In this document: positions 36,500 to 47,580 of the stretch, piece by piece
Numbering within the stretch: position 1 is the first letter of the stretch
Layout: each line of letters opens with the position of its first letter
Origin: Sipunculus nudus
Taxonomy: Eukaryota; Annelida; Sipuncula; Golfingiida; Sipunculidae
Assembly: GCA_026874595.1 (NCBI GenBank)
Contig: CM049322.1
Location: 46,905,840-46,969,839 of the forward strand
Direction: 5' to 3'
Length of the DNA: 64,000 nt
Position numbers and translations under genes: made by a program
The notes under the pieces: model-generated
Seen by the model: only the letters and a program-made list of their open reading frames with translations
Told to the model about the DNA's origin: nothing
The model's database searches: none

Positions 36500-38060
36500 C
36501 ATATTACGTACAATATATTGGCAGAGATTCATGGGGTCATTTTTATAGTACTGTAAAACAACAAACCCACATCATGACAGTGTGCCCGTTCTATAAGATC
36601 AGATTTGGAGAACATCGTTTGTAAGTCTCTTCCTGCGTTTCGCATAACAAGTTACACAATAAGACAATTTTCTGCTAGAACTTAATAGGTTGTATATTTA
36701 AAGTCAGGGACCACAGAAAGCAGAATATATAATACGATATGACGTTCCGACCCCGCTATCATTACATATGCATTTACGGGTCATTGCCATGCGTTTCTTA
36801 TCTCAAATGAACATCAAAGTATTGAATTCCTGCAGTAATGTGGCCCTTCTTTATCAACTTTCATGCATTTGATACCTGCCAGCATGTTTGGGTGTAACAC
36901 AAGTATACATAATCGCTTTACTGTGGCCCTGTATTGTAAACGTTTGAGCATTCGCTTCCAGCCAGCATGATTGGGTGTAACTAATGTAGGGCTAATCAGT
37001 TTAGGGTATTAAATGTGAGTGTATGTGTGGTTACAAGACTGTCATCGCTACAAATGTTAAACTTATTTCGGTTCATATTAAGCTTTACAACACTGTGTTT
37101 GATCTGACAATAAAAATATGGCCATTAAGCATTACAAAATAACAAAATATGTATTTCATCTGTAAATATTGCAATTATATTTCGTTGTCCTTGTCCTGAA
37201 CCGTTGAACTCACACAGATTTACATAAACTCTTGGGATTTTTATTTGATTGGTAACCTACACTACATGCTTATCTCCTAAGCATGCCCTTTATCTCAGTG
37301 TGTGTGAATATTTTTAGACAAAAATTAAAACGGGAAGACAGTAGATTACTATTAAATATGTATTGTGTGTTTGAGAGTGGGTCAATATTGTAAATTTTAG
37401 CTACATGCAAGGATGCAATAAAGGGAATGCCACAGATTAATATGCAATATGTACCTTTTAATTAAACAGTCAAATGGGTAATATGAATAAATCACATTCA
37501 TATTTAATATTCCCCCTCTTTCGTTAAAATTGATTATTATTATAAGGTTATATAACATACGAGATTAACTTCGATGTGAATTGTAAAAGCTTAAATGCAT
37601 GTAATTAAAACTCAAGAAAATCCTCAGCAGTTATCCGAGGTTATTTGTTTTAGAATGTTATTACATATTTATAAATCTAAAAACCATTAGTTTACGGTTA
37701 GTGAAGCAGGGTTTTTACGTCACATTTACTTACACGCCACTGCCCCCTGGAGGACACCAAGATCTTTCTAGGAAATGACAGGTATCACTTCTTACCGAGG
37801 GTGAAGGGTATTCTTGTACCGATAAGCTTTACTTTATGTTCATTATTCTAGCTATTCGATCTTATTAGATAATGCAAGTCACGTTTTATAAGTTATGTTC
37901 TACATATTAGTTTTAGTTGTCTTTTCTGATTATTGATCTTGAAATAAATGTTTGATCTGTCACCAAACATTCAATATTATTCATCAATGAAAAGATAGTG
38001 TTCCCATTCTGGCATAAGACTCAGGCATATATATTATAAACCCCTTTTACCTGACATATA
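36500..38060. other. Intergenic, nothing supported
   Basis: AT-rich with frequent stops. A short repeated phrase (CAGCATG.TTGGGTGTAAC, at about 36,881 and 36,962) is the only structure noted. Confidence 0.4.
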
Positions 38061-38079
38061 CGCTTCAGTTTCCTTCCAA

Positions 38080-38950
38080 AACGTTAGATGTCGCCACAGG
38101 TGCCGCACCAGTTGTTCAAAGAACAACCAAGGCATCCAGCACATGATATAACCGAACTATGAGGTCATAATTTCCAGTTATTCCGTTCACTTTGTGCTCC
38201 TCTGATATGCTGGGCCAGTTATCAGCAAAGTGACGTCCGACTAAAACAAGTGTTATGAGAGCATTCTTTCTTGGTGGTGGTAGTGTTGGGCTTGTCGGAT
38301 CTATCAGTGATCAGTGTCACATATTTTTAGTCATAGTCGGTAGGAATGCTGGGGGCCTCCTACGACCTGTGCCTTGTTCTGTAATACGATATTTTGTATA
38401 AAGCTTTCATTAGCAGCACGGGCTCATTCTATTCACTATATTATCCGAATCTGACACTTGGTTTATTATTAAATAACAACAGGTTACAGTATCAACATTT
38501 TAAAGCGATTGAACACAATATATGTCATGTGTACACTGCGCTATGCGGCTGTCGATGGATTACGCTATCCGGATTAATAACAATCCTGGGTATTCTCACG
38601 ATATTTGCATTGCTATAAGGTATTACTCAAAAGAAAATATATACCGTCTCATGACCAATGGTGTCGGAAGCACAAGGATTACAGTGCCCAGTACCACAAG
38701 CACACACATGAGCGTCTTTGTATGCGTTAAAGTATAAACGTCGATGACTTTTCTCGGAGAATATTAAAAGCACAATTCAACAGAATTCAGGGAGAACTCA
38801 ATCCCAAAACCCCATTTTCCATGAACAGTTCCTGACAAGCTAATTGATACTGGTGGGGCACCGACCTCTCCGACAACTGTCGTGTTAAAACTACGGTCGT
38901 CCAAGAGTCCATACAAGACACATTCGGAAAAAAAAATACAAGACAAAACA
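38080..38950. other. GC-richer stretch with orphan open segments
   Basis: Three segments look more coding-like than their surroundings but cannot be joined: a minus-strand frame after TTGTTTTAG at about 38,259-38,130 (SEEHKVNGITGNYDL), a plus-strand frame ending at 38,618 in a hydrophobic C-terminus (SGLITILGILTIFALL), and a minus-strand frame ending at 38,764 (GAPPVSISLSGTVHGKWGFG). None matches a family I recognise. They may be exons of unknown genes or chance. Confidence 0.25.
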
Positions 38951-39034
38951 ACAAGACATAACTCATTTTAGAAAGAACACGAAATTTGTTTAATTAATCA
39001 TAGTTTGCCATTACATAATATTAGGAATGCGCCG

Positions 39035-39185
39035 CCTTTTGTCCAGATATTTGTTCTGAACCCATAAGCGAGAATGTATATCAGTTGGCAAATCATAGTT
39101 TGTCAGCTGTAGTGACGTAATGAGGCTTACTTCGGGACAATACTTTGTATAGATGCAGTAAATAATTTGCAGTTAAGAAATGTAA
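39035..39185. repeat. Direct repeat on the 3' side of the intact gene
   Basis: TCCAGATATTTGTTCTGAACC and on through CATAAGCGAGAATGTATATCAG, GTTGGCAAA, AATTTGCAGTTAAG and TGTAAATAC parallels 42,958-43,040, which has TCCAGATATTTATTTTGAAC, CATAACCAAGAAGG, GTTGACAAA, AATTTGCACTTAAG and TATAAATAC. The SUEL/CUB-like gene lies exactly between the two, as expected if it sits in a tandem-duplication unit of about 3.9 kb. Confidence 0.75.
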
Positions 39186-39879
39186 ATACAGTGGGACCTC
39201 TCCTTACGGTACCTCTGTACTAGTTTATTATGATGCATTTGATACTTTATTTTATCTTTAAGACTTATTAGATGCTATACTTGTTTTTGTTGTATGTTCC
39301 ATTCACTAAAAAAAATATTTTATATGCACTTTACTCTATTTAACTAGTTATTGGCAATCTTGGTCGCATCAAATATCAAAATCTATTACATTTAATCTCG
39401 TATATAATGTATCGTTTAGAAAATACGATCCATGACAATCATGAAATGTTCATTTTCGGGAAATGTGTTACTACACAGTTTATATATTGATTAGCCACAT
39501 ATTATTGACAATACAGGCCAAAGATAAAGGAAGCAGTCTAACGCACCGAAACACATGTATACCCCGAGAGAACCATAACATTGACTAATAAACGTAGCTA
39601 AACAGATTCCTGGGATTATGCCCTGCAGTAACAGTTTTCGATCTGAGCACTGTCTTGAGCTTATCTTGAAAAGGAGGCCCCGTTTATTGGTCCTTAATAA
39701 GTGCAAGCCAGAGTGGCCAGATGACATCATTAGGAAATTTTGTCCCCGGATCAGAAGCTTATTTTACATGGAAAGTGATCAAGAGTAATAAAAACGATAA
39801 CAAAACAAATTCAGGTAATTTTTGGGATACATGATATTTACTGTCACTCAACCAACTAGAACAAAAACACTCTTAAGTG

Positions 39880-41877
39880 TTAAATCACTGGAGCGGCGTC
39901 GGCAGAGAAGCGAATAGCCGAGGCATCCGATAGGTGGTACGTACGATGTGCGACGTCGGTTTTTTCTATTGTCTCGGTGTCTTTACCATCCTCCGATCTC
40001 TTAGGTTTGTCATCCGTGACATGGCCTACTGAAATCACGTCAATGCTTGTGGCGCTATTGGTTCGCGGTGGCGGTAGCGATGGAGACAGAAGAACATGAT
40101 CTACCAGTCTATCAAGTGAAATATAGTCATAATCATTGTCTTCTTTAAGGCGGGAGGCCTCGGATGACGTATGTGATCTCTTCCATTTTCTGTAATGAAA
40201 ACCGAGTTTCTTATAATAAAGTTTACAATAATTATGATATTCTATGCTAAATTGTAATTAACTGCTGCTGCAAACCCTAATATGTTCTGTTTGACAGACA
40301 TTATTATACATCTCCGTACCCCATGCAGCTATATATTTATTTTTCTGTTATATTGATCAAAATCTGACATGTTCTTTTTCAAGAATTAGTCTATATGCAT
40401 TTTGGATTGTGTAACCGTGTGCTCTTATTCTTTTATTGATCACAAAAAAATGACAATCATACCGTCCGATGTGACATACCGCCAACAGCACGGATACCCC
40501 GACCACTACGATACCTAGTGCCGCCACCAAAACTGTGACCAGTTTCTCTATATTGACAGGTAATCAATTTTAATATAGTGACGCCTCTCTGTACATTAAG
40601 CCTTCTTTAATAAAACATCCTTGTCCCATTATGAAAATAAATTTTTCCATGGAGTAAAATTACAATTGATGTAATGTTTTATGCTCTTGCACGCCTTAAC
40701 ATGGAAACTTTGTTAAACTAAGGTATACGTGAGTTAAAATATGCCCAGACAGCATTTATTAATATTGTTGTATCCAGGAATATAACAAGTTTGATGGTAA
40801 GCATTAAAAAATATATATTTTAACAAAACAAATGAATATAAACAAAATATTTATTTTATTATTATATAAGACATATATCCACATACAGAATAAGAAACTG
40901 AGGATCACAGGACACAAAAATATTGTAAAAGACAATAATTTTTCGATAATTAAACTATTTTGTGATATAGCAAAAATATATGGAGAATTGAAAATCCGAC
41001 CTACTTTGTTTAGGACCATCAGCTGTTGGTCCGGGAGACGATGCAGTTATCTGAGTGACTTGATGTAATACAGGAGTTTAAAGTTACAGTAATCAAGATG
41101 AAAATCGGTTTGCACATATATTGTACAAGAGTGCTCATGCACACGTGTCTTAAAGTGCTAAGACTACTTAATTAAAAGAGTATAGCCTGATCTGAAACTA
41201 TTAATATACAACACCGCTTACCTTTGTAAAAGAACAAGAATCCCTTGTACCCATATGGTCTTTTCAGCTGATAGAAAATATTCAGATTCGAGCCATTTAA
41301 ATTTTCTTCGCCCATAGCGTTTGAGTGTTGACATATCTTTCCAAAAGAGGATGACACCGCGAAATGACCACATGTGATATCTGAAAGTTGTATTGTACCA
41401 GCAGCGCTGAGATGAACACTGCAATTTGTAGAATTTTTACTATGGTATGGATATCCATGACTCACTATGACTCCAGTGCCTTCAATCACTCTTCTCTGCG
41501 TACAAGAAGAAATAACGTTTTTCGAACGGACACACATAATACCAATTCGGAGTTCCCAGTTCTCAGGCCTTGGATTCCCAATCATCCCATGAACTCGCTT
41601 CCCTTCAATGTGACATTTCTGTTGCATCCAGCAAAAAGAGTTCAAAATCGCAGGCATCTGCGACATGGTATTGTCACTTATATTCTGGGTAAGTGAGCGC
41701 ACATGTATGATGACTGGCCGAAAATCCACCGGGCATGTTACCGGAATTGTTGTTTTACGGCTCACATTATAGAATAATAATTTTGGCCCTGATGTGTTTG
41801 TACTTGCTAGGATAAATAATAATGATAATAATAATAATAATATAATAATAATAATAATAATAATAATGATAATAATG

Positions 41878-41910
<33 letters not shown>

Positions 41911-42320
41911 TTATATTAATATTAATATTAATTATTATGATAATAATTGATACAAATTACGAGTATTGATGTTCATAAATAATTCGGCAGGGTATAAATG
42001 GTAAACATATCAATCGGAATATTCCAAGAGCAATTGCCTCATGATAAAGGATGCATTTTGATCTTAGAAATGGAATGCAAAATATTTTCTGAATACCCCT
42101 TCTCTCTGTTAGTTTATATTATCAAAGACAATCAGAAGACCGGTAGATAACAGAGGCCTTTGACGGTGAATTACAGCCCAATACTTTATTAGTACATGAC
42201 CAGATACAGTAACATATTTTTTCATGAAAGCAACATTAGATTATAAAACTTACCAGCAGATGAAGCCAAGTTTATTAAATAAATGACGAAGACGGCGAAA
42301 TACCCACAGTGATACGCCAT
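39880..42320 (-). CDS. Type I membrane protein: signal peptide, SUEL-like and CUB-like domains, TM, cytoplasmic tail (4 exons)
   Basis: Exons: 42,320-42,254, 41,806-41,222, 40,547-40,463, 40,189-39,880. Phases 1, 1 and 2 match at every junction and all introns are GT-AG; the CDS is 1,047 bp, 348 residues. Residues 1-22 are a signal peptide. Residues 47-115 (Cys 47, 81, 87, 114; ending NPRPENWELRIGIMCV) resemble a galactose-binding SUEL lectin domain. Residues 124-217 (GTGVIVSHGYPY, later GYKGFLFFY) resemble a CUB domain. Residues 220-241 span the membrane. The tail holds an acidic patch and YISL (Tyr 268), which fits a YxxPhi sorting motif. Several N-glycosylation sequons occur outside. It is probably a cell-surface recognition or lectin receptor; the ligand is unknown. 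A possible polyA signal (AATAAA, minus strand) is at 39,688-39,683. Domain names are from pattern recognition only. Confidence 0.8.
41222..41806 (-). CDS. Exon 2 of the intact gene (ectodomain)
   Basis: This 585-bp exon encodes nearly the whole extracellular part. The acceptor TTTATCCTAG and donor AAAG|GTAAGC are clean. Its first two bases complete the GCA codon begun by exon 1, and its last G begins the GAG codon finished by exon 3. The corresponding exon of the pseudogene is 567 bp. Almost all conserved residues between copies are cysteines, tryptophans and the GYP / GYKGF motifs, as expected for a folded ectodomain. Confidence 0.85.
41818..41950. repeat. (AAT)n microsatellite inside intron 1, next to the acceptor
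   Basis: About 130 bp of ATA/AAT repeats (ATT on the coding strand) end about 10 bases before the exon 2 splice site, so the usual pyrimidine tract is largely replaced by ATT units plus TTTATCCTAG. Confidence 0.9.
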
Positions 42321-42957
42321 AATCTTCGCTGGGGCATTATTATATCGCAATTTTGAAAAAGAGAGACGTGTTCATGAAAAACAGATAACATGAAATAAGT
42401 GCATACATAAATTAAAATATAACATTACAAGATTGATATCCACCAGGCGAGGGCGTTCTTAAAAATTGATAACTCATCTAATATCAAGGGATATCCAAAG
42501 GGATATCATCATCAATGGGTTTAGACTTAGGTATTATGATATTTCAAATCAAATCTAAGTTAGAGTCCTGAAGATAAGTCTTTTGATTGTTTGAGAAATA
42601 GCTAAAAGAGGATGACTTGTTAGATCTCTTATTTTAAGGTAACTTGCTTTGTATTTTGAAATTCGATGCCCATGCAATGCTGATCCGAGTCAAATTTTGA
42701 ATGATCATATATGGTGATTTGCGACACTATTGTAGCAGTTTATGATTAAAAATAGTGCAAGTATATGATTATTTGATTGTGGTGAAATGTATGGATCATC
42801 GAATCAACCCTCCTTCAAAGACAACACAAAGGGTCTGTTTAAAGGGCAAACCTGAATCGTCTTAGTCCCACATCCACAAATTCGCGCGTCCAATCCGACG
42901 ATTGTACTCGAGGAGACGAGTGGCCGAAACGTAATGTAAAAAAAACACATGGCTACC

Positions 42958-43045
42958 TTTTTTCCAGATATTTATTTTGAACCCATAACCAAGAAGGTAC
43001 ATCTGTTGACAAAACAATTTGCACTTAAGCAATATAAATACTGAA
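42958..43045. repeat. Direct repeat on the 5' side of the intact gene
   Basis: Partner of 39,035-39,185, same orientation, about 3.9 kb apart. See that entry for the shared words. Confidence 0.75.
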
Positions 43046-43626
43046 AAAAAGATACTCCCTACTTTTTATTTGTGATTTATTCGATTGAAAAAATCTTCTT
43101 CGGCAGAAATGGAGTCTTCCTTGATCGAGTTCAATGCCACATGGGTATTACTATATCACTATTCATCTAAGATAGTCATAGGTTTCAGAGACATAATAAA
43201 AGTTACTATTTTAAACTGGCGTGCATATGATTGATGGGTAATTTATATAAACTCAGGTGATTTAAGCATCGTCCTCATCCCATAAGCAATTAGTCATCTT
43301 TCAGACGTACGTGATATATTAGTGTAGACGGGGATGTATTTCCGTAGGAATTTGATGCCCACTTTGCGAAAATGACTGAATTAGCATAAACAGGATATAA
43401 ATTAATGAAAAATGTTAGGTAACACATTTTCAGATCCCTCTAACACCGAAAATCCAAAATGGCCACCTTTACCCATCTGTATTTTGGAGTGTTAAGGATA
43501 AATTGTACTTTAACGTATAACAGAACGTCGTTTTCTTAGGAATTGAATAAGGTAATGCTTGCTTTCAATTTATTTGCACTTAAGATGATAAATGAATGCA
43601 TGTTATAATTTTGTTAATAACTCGTC

Positions 43627-43965
43627 GACCCAAGGAATCCAATATTACTACTACTGCAGTCTTAATATAGACATAATGCTTTAATACCATAATAGTCACT
43701 TAAAACTTAATGATATTGGATCGATTTATACGTTTTTGTATGTGTTCTGTCGATTGCAACTAAAATGAGTTTTCATGAGCTCTGTGACCCCAGGGAATCC
43801 GAAAGTGCGGCCATGGTAATCTTAACATAGAGATAAGGATAAAATAGTATAAGTGTCGCATATAACTTAATGATATTAGATATTAGATCGATTTATTCTT
43901 TTTTTAATTCGTTCTGTTAATTGCAACTAACCAGGAGTTTTTGGAAGCTCAAAGAGGGTACGCAA
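43627..43965. repeat. Two-copy tandem repeat of about 165 bp
   Basis: GACCCAAGGAATCC (43,627) and GACCCCAGGGAATCC (43,786) start two units sharing GTCTTAATATAGA / ATCTTAACATAGAG, ACTTAATGATATT, GATCGATTTAT, TTCTGTCGATTGCAACTAA / TTCTGTTAATTGCAACTAA and GAGTTTT. Non-coding. Confidence 0.8.
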
Positions 43966-44692
43966 GGTCAAAGTAAAATGTATGTACTAATTTTTAAAGC
44001 ATAAAAATATCTTAGGCACTACATTGTCATATGTTATGTGATAAGGTGATCAAAAGGAAATAGAATTTATGAAACTGATACTCATGATCTCTTTTTTATA
44101 TTGCTGATTCTGACATAGTAGTACTACATGGTCTAGGTGCCTACCATTTTACAACAAAACAAATATTTTTATAATCAATTTGTGTGGTTATATGGACAAT
44201 TTAAGATTCACAAAGCCTTGTTGATGGTCTTGATACAGAAAATTCATGTCATATTAAACCATTTCAAGTAACTTGTAGAACACGGTGATTGGTAGAAACC
44301 GTTGTCTGGATATTTGATATTTCTATATAGTTTATCTGAATATGAGCTGGAACAGGTCTATTTGTTACAAGATAAATCAGGTACATCTAAAAGCTAAAAT
44401 AGGACAAATAATCCACACACAAAAAATAAACAGCCATATTTGATCAGCAGGAAAGAAGGCACATCTGCATATGTAAAATGGCATATTAGTACGCATTATT
44501 CCTGAAGAGAAGTTTGCACATTACGGGAATACAACTATATCCACGGTACATTTGTTGGATAAAACGGACAATGTAGATCCGGGCATAAAGGCCGACAAAA
44601 CGGATTGAATCTTTGTTTTATAATTATATAATCATTTTTGAAGGAGGTAGCCGCTTCTATTTTTTTCATACGAACTTTACATATACCTGCAT

Positions 44693-44983
44693 ATGCAGAT
44701 TTCTAATCCAGTTTCGGACAACGGGATAGGGCAGTATCAGACGCTTCCTCTCATTTTATACCCTTTCGTTAACCATGCCCCAGTGACTATCGCACCTTCG
44801 GGTCCTGGATGCGTTATCATCCCATTGCCGGGTCATACCACCGATGATCCCTCGAAAGGTGTACTCGTTTGTGAGTTAAACACGGCCTTTCCATTACGAC
44901 TGGATGGAATCACTGTCGAGGATGCATCAACCAGGGGATGCAAATGTCATAATAATGAAACCATCAACTGTTTCAAGTGGTAA
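44693..44983 (+). CDS. Orphan candidate exon, cysteine-bearing, unknown
   Basis: An open frame (ISNPVSDNGIGQ..., with SGPGCVIIPLPGHTTDD and GCKCHNNETINCFKW) stands out from AT-rich flanks by its balanced codon use. ATGCAG just before position 44,699 could be an acceptor rather than a start, which would make this a last exon ending at TAA 44,981. Alternatively AAGTG|GTAAAA is a weak donor. There are four cysteines near the end and one sequon (NET). I do not recognise the family. A run of about 20 C begins 30 bp downstream (45,016). Confidence 0.4.
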   Translation: MQISNPVSDNGIGQYQTLPLILYPFVNHAPVTIAPSGPGCVIIPLPGHTTDDPSKGVLVCELNTAFPLRLDGITVEDASTRGCKCHNNETINCFKW

Positions 44984-45015
44984 AAACTGCTCCCCTGCCC
45001 GTTAAGCGGTAACCA

Positions 45016-45033
45016 CCCCCCCCCCCCCCCCCA
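45016..45033. repeat. Poly-C run
   Basis: An uninterrupted C tract of about 18 bases just after the orphan exon. Confidence 0.9.
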
Positions 45034-45936
45034 TTTTATTTTGTTCTTTTGCCATTCATTCGTAATTATTTTTGTTTTCAGATTTAATTTTTATTCCCCA
45101 GCAATTAAATTATTAATTGACGTATGTGTGATTTGCTGCGTTAAGACAACTTCTAAATATCTGTATAATAAGAAGGGGGTCTTTCCTTAATTGCATTCTG
45201 CGTGGTCATACCACCAGGGTATAGATCCCTTAATTGCACTCGTGTTTTAGTGAAGTCTGCAGTTCGTCCAGTCTGGGTTGGTGTCGGCTGTTACTCTCTT
45301 ACATGTGCTCTGATTAGACTGCAGAAGTCATTAAATTTGCAAAGTTAAACATAGACTTCCACATCATTTATTTTACCACGAAAATTAAATGTAGGTGTTG
45401 ATATTTTGTGAGCGGATGCTTGGATGCACATGTTTTTTACCGATGAATCAACATGTAACATACAATTGAATGTATGGACCTTGCAGTTTACATCCTAAGT
45501 CGTAACTTGTAAAAATATAAGTATTAAAGTTAAGCCCCACTGAGGTATAACTACAGTATCCAAAGACATTTAATGAATTTTTCGTTGTGGAGCGGAAAAT
45601 CCTCATATTTCTTATGTGAAAAATGCCTGATAATATTCCTCTTTAAATTTCATATTTAAAACTTTCTCCCTATACAGGAGGCATTATGTATATCAAGGTT
45701 TCATATCGTGTGCTTACAGAGCATTATCGGCCTCCGTAGATGCATGGTTAACCGTTTTTGCCAAATAATTTATGTTCCCACTGACTGTCTTTCAGGCATT
45801 GCTGTGCCTTAGGATTGACATAAATACATAATTTCAACCATGTTCAAGATAAGCCCATGTTTACTTTACCTACATACATATAAATGGTCAATTGAAACAG
45901 TTCGAATACTTTTTAAGCGTATCTTATAACAAGCTG

Positions 45937-46470
45937 CTATGGCATTTTGGTTTTCCTGTGCACGCGCATCTTCTGCTGGATGCTGACCTGATAGTAATTC
46001 CTAATATTATTATTCGTGGTAGTGGTATCTTCATCTTGAGGTGCTTGGTCCTGATTACCCGTCATTAACCTACGGAGTTCTTAAAGGTAAATATACTTGA
46101 ATTCACAAGATGCCATTTACATGTACACAAATCACTTTTTACGGACCGCACCAGTATGACCCTGTGCTTGTGCAGATGTGTTGTCTTCTTTCGTTGGCGT
46201 CCTTCTTTTGTCAGGGCAGCATATTTTTCTGTTTTACTCTCTCATTTTTCTTGTGACAATAACAATAATAGCTGACCTATTTCCGCCCATATTCAGGTAA
46301 ACACCAAAGATATTCAGACTAAGGATTCTACTGAAGCTCCTCGAATTGTACCAGGCGTCTGGAATAGTTAACATGCCATAGATTGTTCCTGTATCTTTTT
46401 TTACTAACCACAAGAATTGATTCCAAAATGGTTGTTTCGCAATAATATTGTTGACGATTAATACTATAGT
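45937..46470 (-). CDS. Candidate exons of an unknown gene, tail-like
   Basis: Three open pieces on the minus strand can be linked. A frame from 46,470 to a TAA at 46,234 contains TGTIYGMLTIPDAWYNS, possibly an exon from 46,388 after GATACAG. A piece 46,228-46,143 after GTAAAACAG encodes a basic segment (KRRTPTKEDNTSAQAQG) and ends in phase 1 at GTCC|GTAAAA. A piece 46,079-45,937 after ACCTTTAAG joins in phase 1 and reads LRRLMTGNQDQAPQDEDTTT to a stop. The last two together look like a cytoplasmic tail. The first is hard to connect. Splice sites are mediocre and the family is unknown. Confidence 0.3.
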
Positions 46471-46519
46471 AATAAATCAGCAGAGAATCAGCAATGTGTG
46501 AAATATGTTAAACGTACAT

Positions 46520-47580
46520 CAATTTCATATTTTAAAGGGGCCAAATCACCTATATGACCTTTATAAACTAATGGTAATCCCTTGGAGATATTTATTTAAA
46601 AAAATAGGTCAGGAAACATTGATTTCACGCACACAGGCCGCTTTTTTGTTTATTTCAAAGTGTGAATAATATGTGGGGGGTGGGCAAAATAAAACAAATT
46701 CAACAATGGCATTAAACAGCAAGTCAGGTATGGAGAGTTTTGCAAATGGCGTTTTGCAACAGATAACCTTTCTGCCTACGCACGTATGCCACATACCATG
46801 TTAGGTTACATTTACCCCTTTGTCTACATTGTTGTGTTTACAAACATGTTGCTGATGAACAAGCTCGAACATGCTTCACGGAGGTATTATAAGAAAATGC
46901 CAAAACCAGAATTACTTTTAGGTCATTTAAAACACAGAGAAGCCAGAAATAACAAATTCTCTTTTAAAAAAAGTAGGTAAATTTTTACTTTTAAGGTCCA
47001 TTTGAAAACCATATGACAGTATTTTAGTGTCATGTATTTTAATATCTTCCCTATGGAATATTATTCTGCCAAGACAAATATTAATACTGTTGACTATTTG
47101 AACACCATATTACATAATATATGACAGCGTAGTACCCAAGATGTCTATTGTTATTCTTTAGATAGAATGTTGGTAAATAAGTTTGATCTTGACCTTGAAT
47201 ACCCTTCCTAATAGTTGGACAGTTCCTGGCTAAGTTTGTATGACCAGTACACATTCAAAATCTTATAAATCGGTCCAATAGTATTCATTTGATGCGATAG
47301 TTACAAAATCAAATCAATATCTTGCCTTTTTATAATGATGGCGGCCATCTTGGATTATTTGGGGGGGGGGTTCAGGGGGTTAATAAAATCTGTAACCTTA
47401 TTTTTTCAATCAGCTTACACCTAAATAAAGTGAAAAAAAGGGTTATCTCAATTTGGGCATTCATACCTACGGGATTGGAATTTTGCTACATGAGCGACAA
47501 CACTATATTGATTGAACGCTGGCAATTTTCTTACAGTGACCTCATCATATACACTGGTAGCTGTAGTTTGTTTTAATTTA
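46520..47580. repeat. Likely dispersed repeat text, no gene
   Basis: Phrases such as GGGGCCAAATCACCTATATG and GATGGCGGCCATCTTGGATT followed by a G run look like old dispersed repeats of the kind common in mollusc genomes (recalled, not checked). Short frames at 46,786-46,980 and 47,322-47,576 have no family signature. Confidence 0.35.

Noticed and set aside
41388-41696. Plus-strand ORF opposite exon 2
   Set aside because: It is the shadow of the real minus-strand exon, which has splice sites, phases and a paralogue.
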